Source: JBHPCZ01 sp042573625 (GTDB lineage: Bacteria; Desulfobacterota; Desulfobacteria; Desulfobacterales; UBA11574). From it: DNA of 7,522 nt. Below, in pieces: positions 1 to 4,834 of the stretch; position 1 is the first letter of the stretch; the number at the start of each line of letters is the position of its first letter. Where the stretch lies: positions 1 through 7,522 of the forward strand of contig JBHPCZ010000149.1 in NCBI GenBank assembly GCA_042573625.1, read 5' to 3'. The notes under the pieces are model-generated. The model was not told the origin of the DNA, ran no database searches, and was given only the letters and a program-made list of their open reading frames with translations. A program made the position numbers and the translations under genes.

Positions 1-17
1 GCTATCAAATGACGTAA

Positions 18-1070
18 GCCCTGATCCTTTCGACCACAACACCGCACGGACAAGCGTTTGCCCAGGAAAAACTCGCATCCAAAGCAACCTGTATTTATGC
101 ACCCCTTGACGTTATCAGTGCGACGCGAAAAGCGCTGTCTACAATCAATCCGGACATTCTGGTATGTCTTGAGACCGAAATATGGCCGCACTGGTTTCTC
201 GAAGCCCGCAGAATGGGAATAAAGACAGCCCTGATAAACGGCAGGATTTCCGTCCGTTCCATCAAAAGATACTTAAAAATTCGCCCCTTGATGAGGGAAA
301 CCTTAAAGCATATCGATGCGTTTAGTATGATTAGCGAGGCGGATGCCCTTCGTATAAAAATGATCGGCGCACCACGGGACAGAATCGAGGTAAACGGCAA
401 TGCAAAATACGATCTTCTGCTGCGCCAGGTGGATGCATCCCTTAAATCAACAATGGAAAGACGCTATGCCATAAACGGTGACAAACCGATCTTTGTGGCC
501 GGAAGCACCCGAAATTCAGAAGAAAAAATCATTCTTGACGTCTATCAAAAGATACTTCAATTTGTTCCTGAAACCCTTTTGGTTATTGCACCAAGGCATG
601 TGAAAAGGGCGCAATCCATCGCGCATCTGGTAAAGGAACGGGGTTTTTCATACCAGTTTAGAACCGAACTTGACAAAAAAGACACATTTCGAACCGCGCC
701 TGTTGTTATCGTGGATACCATCGGAGAGCTGAAAGCCACTTACAGCATCGCTTCAATTGTTTTCTGCGGGGGAAGCCTGGTGCCCCTGGGTGGACAAAAC
801 GTGCTCGAAGCCGCCGTCTGGAGCAAACCGGTACTCTACGGGCCTTCAATGGAGGACTTTCTTGATGCAATAGAACTTCTCGATAAAACCGGCGGCGGCA
901 TTCCGGTCAAAGACGGCCATGACCTGGCTGAAAAGGCGATATATTATCTCACCCACCCGGACGAGGCAGAAAAGATCGGAAAGTCGGCCAAAAATGCGGT
1001 CTTGTCAAATCAGGGCGCTGCGGAGAAACACGCCGCGGTGATCCTTCGCTTGCTCAACGAGACCTTTTAA
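18..1070 (+). CDS. waaA: 3-deoxy-D-manno-octulosonic acid (Kdo) transferase, C-terminal ~350 residues, 5' part missing
   Basis: WaaA (KdtA) is a membrane-associated GT-B glycosyltransferase that moves Kdo from CMP-Kdo to lipid A precursor on the cytoplasmic face of the inner membrane. Family landmarks are visible in order: STTTPHG (nt ~45-65), ETEIWPHW (nt ~174), INGRIS, GNAKYD, AGSTRNSEE, IAPRHVKR, and the C-terminal nucleotide-sugar block DTIGELKATYSIA...GGSLVPLGGQNVLEAA...KPVLYGP. Full-length members have about 425 residues, so ~75-80 N-terminal residues, including the catalytic-Glu region and membrane anchor, are not seen. The frame is open from 18 but has TAA at 15-17; the first in-frame ATG (213) lies after the conserved ETEIWP motif and is not a credible native start. 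I therefore read this as a gene entering from the left edge, with a frameshift, stop or sequence error at its first bases. It ends at TAA 1068-1070 and converges on pfk. Confidence 0.9.
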   Translation, partial: ALILSTTTPHGQAFAQEKLASKATCIYAPLDVISATRKALSTINPDILVCLETEIWPHWFLEARRMGIKTALINGRISVRSIKRYLKIRPLMRETLKHIDAFSMISEADALRIKMIGAPRDRIEVNGNAKYDLLLRQVDASLKSTMERRYAINGDKPIFVAGSTRNSEEKIILDVYQKILQFVPETLLVIAPRHVKRAQSIAHLVKERGFSYQFRTELDKKDTFRTAPVVIVDTIGELKATYSIASIVFCGGSLVPLGGQNVLEAAVWSKPVLYGPSMEDFLDAIELLDKTGGGIPVKDGHDLAEKAIYYLTHPDEAEKIGKSAKNAVLSNQGAAEKHAAVILRLLNETF

Positions 1071-1137
1071 AAACGCCCCCTTTTGCCCAATCCCGGTGTC
1101 AGGCTCCAGAGGACCAGGTTTTCAAGAACTAAATTAA

Positions 1138-1309
1138 CTGGAAGTGGTTTCAAAACCTCAAATCATGTTCGAGGGCAAGGCGCGGGACGCCGTTAGGCGT
1201 CATGTGTAACATGCGAAAAAGCGGAGCATACACGGAAGTATGTGAGCATTTTGAACCGACTCGCAACACAGCCATCGGGCATTAGAGGGGGTTTTGAAAC
1301 CACTTCTGG
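1138..1309. repeat. Element A: ~164-bp inverted-repeat element between convergent genes
   Basis: A 17-bp perfect inverted repeat, GAAGTGGTTTCAAAACC, lies at 1141-1157 with its complement at 1290-1306. CTGG occurs just outside at 1138-1141 and 1306-1309; read as a 4-bp target duplication this leaves 16-bp termini (1142-1157, 1290-1305). Inside are small perfect hairpins: GACGCC-GTTA-GGCGTC (1186-1201), CATGT...ACATG (1201-1213) and CATAC...GTATG (1227-1242). There is no open frame with a recognisable product, so it would have to be non-autonomous (MITE-like) or a structured intergenic repeat. The right end stops exactly where the pfk stop codon begins (1310). From memory, similar intergenic sequences are common in sulfate-reducing deltaproteobacteria; I could not check this. 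No U-tract follows the hairpins, so a terminator role is unproven. Confidence 0.6.
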
Positions 1310-2635
1310 TCATTCATTCTTCAGTGAACCCTGACCCGTTGCGCCAAGAACACTGAGCCACAACTTCTCATTGGGATCGACCTGTTTTCGCCTTCCTGCT
1401 GATGCACCCATGGGAAGGTGCACAAAAAGATTGTTCCAGCGCCCGATGAGAAGCTTGGTTTTTCCCGCCATACCGGCATGAACCGCATCGCGGCCCAAAA
1501 AGTTGCAGAAAACGTGGTCATTGGCATTGGCAGGAAGGCTTCTTATCATGTAGCTCGGATCGATATATTTAAGCGAAATATCCGTGTTTTTTTTCTTGAA
1601 AAAGGCTGCTATTTCATCTTTCAAAAACAGGCCGATATCCTTCAACCGGACATGACCGGATTCATCACGCTCGTTGTTTCGGTTTTCAAAAAACTTCTGG
1701 CCAGCCCCTTCGGCAGCGATAATCACGGCGTGTCCCCTCAGTGCCAGGCGCTTTTCAAGGGCACTGAGAAAACCGTTCGGCCCTTCAAGATCAAAATCGA
1801 CCTCCGGTATCAGAACGAAATTTGCGTCCTGCTGTGCCAGGGCGGCGGTTGCGGCAATAAATCCGGAATGTCTGCCCATCAGTTTTATTAAACCAATGCC
1901 GTTGGGATATCCTTCCGATTCGCTGTTGGCGCCCCTGATCGCCTGAGTCGCGACATCCACGGCCGTATCAAAACCAAAAGATCTGGAAACCAGGTAAATG
2001 TCATTATCAATGGTTTTCGGTATTCCGATGACGCTGATTTTCAACTCTCTTTCTGTTATCTTGTCTACTATCCTTGTGGCAGCCATAAGGGTTCCATCGC
2101 CCCCGATCATAAAAAGGATACGGATGTTCATCCTTTCCAGGGTGTCGACAATTTCGTCAATCGGCTGTGGGCCCCTGGAAGATCCGAGAATCGAGCCTCC
2201 CATCTCGAGAATATGGACAACAGTTTCCGGTTTGAGATCCAAGACGTCATGGCCGTATTTGGAAATGAAACCCTGAAGACCGAACCGGATGCCGTATATA
2301 TTTCTGACATCATAACCGTAGAACAACTCCAGAACGATCGAGCGAATGATATCATTCAGGCCGGGACATAATCCGCCGCAAGTTACCAGCGCACACTTTA
2401 CCTTGCTCGGATCGAAGTATATCTTCCGTCTGGGACCGGCCTTTTCAAAGGAAGGAAGCGTCTTGCCTTCCCTGATCCTCCGAGTCACGTTATCTGAATC
2501 TACATCGATGAGTATCCTTTCGGAATCAGATACAAAACATTTACTGTAAGCGCCCCTCTCCCCTCTTTCTATCGGTGACGTTATTTTAGCCGCCCCGAGA
2601 TCCGGTATTGTTGTATCGATTCCGTCGAATTCCAT
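1310..2635 (-). CDS. pfk: 6-phosphofructokinase, plant/trypanosome-like ATP-type
   Basis: 441-residue cytoplasmic enzyme phosphorylating fructose-6-phosphate to fructose-1,6-bisphosphate in glycolysis. Motifs: GGLCPGLN at residues 87-94 (nucleotide loop), GGDGT at 178-182, PKTIDND at 206-212 (catalytic TIDND), MGRHSG at 253-258 (fructose-6-P binding), EGAGQ at 309-313, and YIDPSYMIRS near 358-367. Glycine in GGDGT, rather than the second Asp of PPi-dependent enzymes (GGDD), argues for ATP as donor. The Lys of PKTIDND, where E. coli PfkA has Gly, is the combination known from plant and trypanosome ATP-PFKs, as is the ~80-residue N-terminal extension before the nucleotide loop. The start is ATG at 2635, preceded by GAGGG with 4-nt spacing. 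It lies downstream of kdsD on the same strand, 241 bp away and separated by element B, so cotranscription is possible but uncertain. The stop (1310-1312) abuts element A. Confidence 0.93.
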   Translation of the reverse strand: MEFDGIDTTIPDLGAAKITSPIERGERGAYSKCFVSDSERILIDVDSDNVTRRIREGKTLPSFEKAGPRRKIYFDPSKVKCALVTCGGLCPGLNDIIRSIVLELFYGYDVRNIYGIRFGLQGFISKYGHDVLDLKPETVVHILEMGGSILGSSRGPQPIDEIVDTLERMNIRILFMIGGDGTLMAATRIVDKITERELKISVIGIPKTIDNDIYLVSRSFGFDTAVDVATQAIRGANSESEGYPNGIGLIKLMGRHSGFIAATAALAQQDANFVLIPEVDFDLEGPNGFLSALEKRLALRGHAVIIAAEGAGQKFFENRNNERDESGHVRLKDIGLFLKDEIAAFFKKKNTDISLKYIDPSYMIRSLPANANDHVFCNFLGRDAVHAGMAGKTKLLIGRWNNLFVHLPMGASAGRRKQVDPNEKLWLSVLGATGQGSLKNE

Positions 2636-2653
2636 GTTTCCCTCATTATTTGC

Positions 2654-2848
2654 TGATACCTAAGTTAAGCGATTTATTGCGAAGAGATGTGCCGAGATCT
2701 TGATGCATAAAAGTTCGCGAAAACCACAGGTGCCCCGCAGGAAATGCCCTTGGGTGCATACCCGTGGATATGTCGAGGATTTTTGCGAATCCTTGATGCG
2801 CAAGAGATTGGTGCAGATATAGTAAAAAATCGCTCAATTTAGGTGATA
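2654..2848. mobile_element. Element B: MITE-like element with terminal inverted repeats and TGATA duplication
   Basis: The termini ACCTAAGTTAAGCGATTT (2658-2675) and the complement of 2827-2844 match at 16 of 18 positions. Directly outside, TGATA occurs at 2654-2658 and 2844-2848, a good candidate for a 5-bp target-site duplication around a 185-bp unit (2659-2843). Inside, two short motifs recur as imperfect direct repeats: AAGAGATGTGC (from ~2682) with AAGAGATTGGTGC (from ~2803), and ATCTTGATGCAT (from ~2697) with ATCCTTGATGCGC (from ~2789). There is no transposase frame; a 63-codon antisense frame spanning the element looks incidental. It interrupts the kdsD-pfk spacer. Together these suggest a non-autonomous inserted element, mobilised in trans if at all. 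The size and duplication are seen directly; mobility is inferred. Confidence 0.62.
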
Positions 2849-2876
2849 GTTAATGCGTTTTCCATCCGCTATTCAC

Positions 2877-3851
2877 TTATGTTCCATTGAATTTAAATTC
2901 ACCTTTACCTAAAATGTCGTGTAAATGCAAAATTCCATGAACTTTGCCGGTATCGTCTGTGATGGGAAGCACCGTGATTTCATATTTTTCCATCATGTAC
3001 AATGCATCGTAAGCCGGGGAACCCGGGCCTGCGGTTCGTGGATTTTTCGTCATAACATCTTCGACAGGGAATTCAAAAATCGACTTTTTCTTCGCGATTA
3101 AACGTCTTAAATCACCGTCGGTGATGATGCCGGATAGAATATAATCCGCATTGACAATAAGGGTCACACCCAATTCAAGGCGATTAATCTCCGCAATCGC
3201 ATCTTCCATGGAAGCATCCTCAAAAACATGGGGAACATCCGTGCCGGTCAACATGATATCGCCAACGCTGCTGGAAAGACGCTGACCCAGCATGCCACCC
3301 GGATGAATCTTTTTGAAATCACTTGGCTTGAAATGCTTCTTGTTAATGAGGACCACCGCAAGGGCATCCCCCATGGCCAGCATCGCCGTGGTGCTGGCGG
3401 TCGGGGCAAGGCCCAGAGGGCACGCTTCTCTCTCCACCCCGATGTCGACCACAATATCACTCTGTTTGGCCAATGTGGAATTTTTGTTCCCGGCAAATGC
3501 GATGGTTACGCACCCGATCTTGCGGATACTGGTTAATAGAATATTCAGTTCATCGGTTTCACCGCTGTTGGAAAGGGCGAGAAAGATATCATCCGGGGAC
3601 ACAATACCGAGATCGCCATGCATGGCTTCAACAGGATGTAAAAATAAAGATCTTGTTCCAGTGCTGTTTAAGGTCGCAACAATTTTTCTACCCACGATTC
3701 CGGATTTGCCGATACCGCTGACAATTAAACGACCGCTGGAATTGCAGATGAGTTCCACCATTTCGGCAAAATTGCTGTCAATGCGGTCGACCAGGTTAAG
3801 AATCCCTTCAGCCTCTATCTTTAGGACCGCTTTCGCTTCGTCGATGACCAT
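2877..3851 (-). CDS. kdsD: D-arabinose 5-phosphate isomerase (KdsD/KpsF type)
   Basis: 324-residue cytoplasmic aldose-ketose isomerase converting ribulose-5-phosphate to arabinose-5-phosphate, the first committed step to Kdo. An N-terminal SIS domain (about residues 35-170) carries GIGKSG (46-51), HPVEAMHGDLG (72-82), SNSGETDE (94-101), EREACPLGLAPTAST (140-154) and KIHPGG (181-186). The four catalytic residues of the E. coli enzyme (K59, E111, E152, H193) map to K49, E101, E142 and H183 with identical spacing of 52, 41 and 41. Two CBS domains follow (about 205-260 and 265-320; ITDGDLRR at 243-250). Length matches the family (~320-330). The start is ATG at 3851, with a purine-rich GGGGAAG upstream as likely ribosome binding site. 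pfk lies downstream on the same strand. WaaA, encoded convergently nearby, uses the end product of this pathway, which supports the LPS assignment over a capsule-specific KpsF. Confidence 0.95.
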   Translation of the reverse strand: MVIDEAKAVLKIEAEGILNLVDRIDSNFAEMVELICNSSGRLIVSGIGKSGIVGRKIVATLNSTGTRSLFLHPVEAMHGDLGIVSPDDIFLALSNSGETDELNILLTSIRKIGCVTIAFAGNKNSTLAKQSDIVVDIGVEREACPLGLAPTASTTAMLAMGDALAVVLINKKHFKPSDFKKIHPGGMLGQRLSSSVGDIMLTGTDVPHVFEDASMEDAIAEINRLELGVTLIVNADYILSGIITDGDLRRLIAKKKSIFEFPVEDVMTKNPRTAGPGSPAYDALYMMEKYEITVLPITDDTGKVHGILHLHDILGKGEFKFNGT

Positions 3852-3901
3852 AATCCATTCTTCCCCGCAGGTGAATATGCGTGCGCAGTAAGCCCGGCGT
3901 A

Positions 3902-4096
3902 TTTTCCAAAATTGATAAGCTCGTAAAAAGTCATTTTGCGAACGACATTGAGCAATTTTGGAAAAAGATTCAGAATGAGCCTGGCGTTAAATATTTCAAA
4001 CTGTTTGAGGGCGTTAGCCCGAGTTTTTGAAATTTAGCCAGGCGATTTATGAATCCCCAAATTGCTCCGGAGAGAGCAAAATCAGACTTTTTACGA
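3902..4096. repeat. Element C: long nested palindrome upstream of kdsD
   Basis: Termini TCGTAAAAAGTC (3921-3932) and GACTTTTTACGA (4085-4096) are perfect inverted repeats. Moving inward, further pairs nest in mirrored order: ATTTTGC 3933-3939 with GCAAAAT 4076-4082; GAGCAATTTTGG 3950-3961 with CCAAATTGCTC 4057-4067 (one extra T); GATTCA 3967-3972 with TGAATC 4050-4055; GCCTGGC 3979-3985 with GCCAGGC 4037-4043; an AT-rich imperfect pair; and an apex GGGC-GTTA-GCCC at 4009-4020. The whole 176-bp unit could form one long hairpin or cruciform. A separate 13-bp perfect inverted repeat, TTTTCCAAAATTG (3902-3914) with CAATTTTGGAAAA (3953-3965), crosses the left edge and could form an alternative fold. 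No clear target duplication and no coding frame were found. It lies 70 bp upstream of the kdsD start, so it could affect kdsD transcription. Confidence 0.65.
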
Positions 4097-4222
4097 TACC
4101 GTCAAAATTGCATTTCCAAACTTTGTGTTAAATCAGATTTTGCACTGACAGATTTACAATATTTCCAATAAAAATCAAGTGCTCTTTGAAAAATAATAAT
4201 TGTACGGTTTGGAAAATATTTA

Positions 4223-4251
4223 TTGACAAGGCGCATCTACCTGATTATATT
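4223..4251 (+). promoter_or_regulatory. Strong sigma70-type promoter for the PxxKW gene
   Basis: A consensus -35 box TTGACA (4223-4228), a 17-nt spacer and a near-consensus -10 box TATATT (4246-4251) predict a transcript starting near 4258. The sequence just upstream (4189-4222) is very AT-rich and could act as an UP element. The preceding stretch 4097-4222 contains no gene; apart from A/T richness it shows only three TTTCCAA-type motifs (4113, 4162, and inverted at 4209). The promoter drives rightward into the hairpin at 4281-4313 and then the cysteine-rich gene. Confidence 0.75.
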
Positions 4252-4280
4252 CCTTCAGTTTTTTTGCGACCTGTCTTATC

Positions 4281-4313
4281 AAAGGCCGGGAACAGCTCCC
4301 AGGCCTTTTTTTT
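4281..4313 (+). terminator. Intrinsic-terminator-like hairpin in the leader (possible attenuator)
   Basis: AAAGGCC (4281-4287) pairs with GGCCTTT (4302-4308), extended by GGGA (4288-4291) with TCCC (4297-4300) around loop ACAGC, with one bulged A at 4301; eight T residues occupy 4306-4313. This is the form of a Rho-independent terminator. It starts only ~23 nt after the predicted transcription start and lies 35 nt before the start codon of the cysteine-rich gene. Transcripts must read through it, or it ends a short leader RNA. I found no convincing competing antiterminator (only 4-5 bp alternatives), so regulation here is inference. Confidence 0.7.
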
Positions 4314-4333
4314 GAGTTAAACGCTATATTGGG

Positions 4334-4342
4334 AAGGAGGTG
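4334..4342 (+). promoter_or_regulatory. Near-perfect Shine-Dalgarno fixing the ATG start at 4349
   Basis: AAGGAGGTG matches the 16S rRNA anti-Shine-Dalgarno almost completely, with an 8-nt gap between AAGGAGG and ATG 4349-4351. An in-frame GTG at 4340 overlaps this site and so cannot be the start. The site sits in the loop of a weak GGAA/TTCC stem (4332-4347). Confidence 0.8.
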
Positions 4343-4348
4343 GTTCCA

Positions 4349-4627
4349 ATGGTTTGTACAACAATTAAAAACGGCATGGAATGCCCTTTTATGACGGCCA
4401 AGGGGTGTTCTTACAACGGCGGGATTTGCCATGAGATCGTAGAACAGTGTAATGGCTGCAATCGGAGCACTGAGATGTCAGCAGGCTGGTACTGTACAGC
4501 ATGTCCTGACCCTGCATTGAAATGGAAAAACGGAGATTGCAACATTGCCTCTCATGTTACCGCGGCTGCAGTCACTTCAAAAGTGAAAGTCAATCCGCTT
4601 AAGGCTTCCAAACGAGGAGGAAGGTAA
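4349..4627 (+). CDS. PxxKW-family small cysteine-rich protein
   Basis: 92-residue protein with nine cysteines, all in the first 64 residues: C3, C12, C20, C27, C34, C37, C49, C52 and C64. Two CxxC pairs (CNGC 34-37 and CTAC 49-52) are followed by the sequence PALKW (55-59), the P-x-x-K-W signature that names this family of uncharacterised cysteine-rich proteins, as I recall it. The pattern suggests zinc or iron-sulfur binding, but no cofactor or activity can be assigned from sequence. There is no signal peptide or membrane segment, so it is probably cytoplasmic. The C-terminal ~25 residues are cysteine-free, basic and low in complexity, ending KRGGR. It appears monocistronic: strong promoter at 4223-4251, terminator-like hairpin in the leader, very strong ribosome binding site, and terminator after the stop. 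These signals point to high or tightly controlled expression. Confidence 0.85.
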   Translation: MVCTTIKNGMECPFMTAKGCSYNGGICHEIVEQCNGCNRSTEMSAGWYCTACPDPALKWKNGDCNIASHVTAAAVTSKVKVNPLKASKRGGR

Positions 4628-4628
4628 C

Positions 4629-4700
4629 ATGGACTCCGGTCCACAGGTGAACCCCGCTCCTTGCCAGAGCGGGGTTTTTCTTTTCTGCCAGCGGGTTTAA
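4629..4700 (+). other. Possible 23-codon ORF with ideal ribosome binding site
   Basis: ATG at 4629 follows the cysteine-rich gene's stop by one base and has GGAGG (4616-4620) exactly 8 nt upstream. It reads 23 residues, including CQSG and FCQRV (two cysteines), to TAA 4698-4700. The terminator at 4650-4684 lies inside the frame, so a transcript stopping there would not carry the stop codon. The ribosome binding site also encodes the GGR end of the upstream protein and may be coincidence. It could be a remnant of a formerly adjacent gene or a translated microprotein. No family is recognised. Confidence 0.2.
4650..4684 (+). terminator. Rho-independent terminator after the PxxKW gene
   Basis: AACCCCGCTC (4650-4659) and GAGCGGGGTT (4667-4676) form a perfect 10-bp GC-rich stem with a 7-nt loop (4660-4666), followed by TTTTTCTTTT. 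This closes the cysteine-rich transcript 23 bp after its stop codon and insulates it from the aminotransferase operon. Confidence 0.9.
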
Positions 4701-4752
4701 TCTGCAACGCGCCTGCCATTCCCTTCACTCCCATTTTCCAAGTTCTTTTCCC

Positions 4753-4782
4753 TTGACTTTTTTCTCTTTAAAACTGTAAAAA
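4753..4782 (+). promoter_or_regulatory. Weak candidate promoter for the aminotransferase-ClC operon
   Basis: TTGACT (4753-4758) is followed at 18-nt spacing by TAAAAA (4777-4782). The region to 4810 is very AT-rich and contains the inverted repeat AAATATT (4780-4786) with AATATTT (4797-4803), a possible operator overlapping or following the -10 box. Since a strong terminator precedes it, a promoter is needed somewhere in 4685-4834; this is the best match seen. Confidence 0.4.
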
Positions 4783-4834
4783 TATTCATTATTATTAATA
4801 TTTCATAAACTTGCACCCTTAAAAGGTTGGTCCC

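Noticed and set aside
1071..1137. Intrinsic terminator directly after waaA
   Set aside because: No GC-rich stem followed by a T-run is present; the run at 1081-1084 is only four Ts with no convincing hairpin before it.
1418..1891. 157-codon plus-strand frame antisense to pfk
   Set aside because: It overlaps the conserved C-terminal half of PFK, with no domain of its own and no clear ribosome binding site.
2646..2837. 63-codon frame on the minus strand between pfk and kdsD
   Set aside because: It lies almost wholly inside element B, encodes the repeat ends and hairpins, has no recognisable domain, and is better explained as chance openness of a repeat.
3313..3891. 192-codon plus-strand frame antisense to kdsD
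   Set aside because: The opposite strand has a full SIS-CBS-CBS protein with all four catalytic residues; this frame has no family resemblance and is a shadow of biased codon use.
2654..4096. CRISPR array or tandem repeat array
   Set aside because: The repeated segments are inverted pairs within single elements; there are no regularly spaced identical direct repeats with unique spacers.
4340..4348. Upstream GTG start for the cysteine-rich gene
   Set aside because: The GTG is part of the Shine-Dalgarno sequence itself; ATG 4349 has ideal spacing.
4223..4348. Known riboswitch class in the PxxKW leader
   Set aside because: Only ~23 nt precede the hairpin, too little for any aptamer I know, and no conserved riboswitch core motif is visible.
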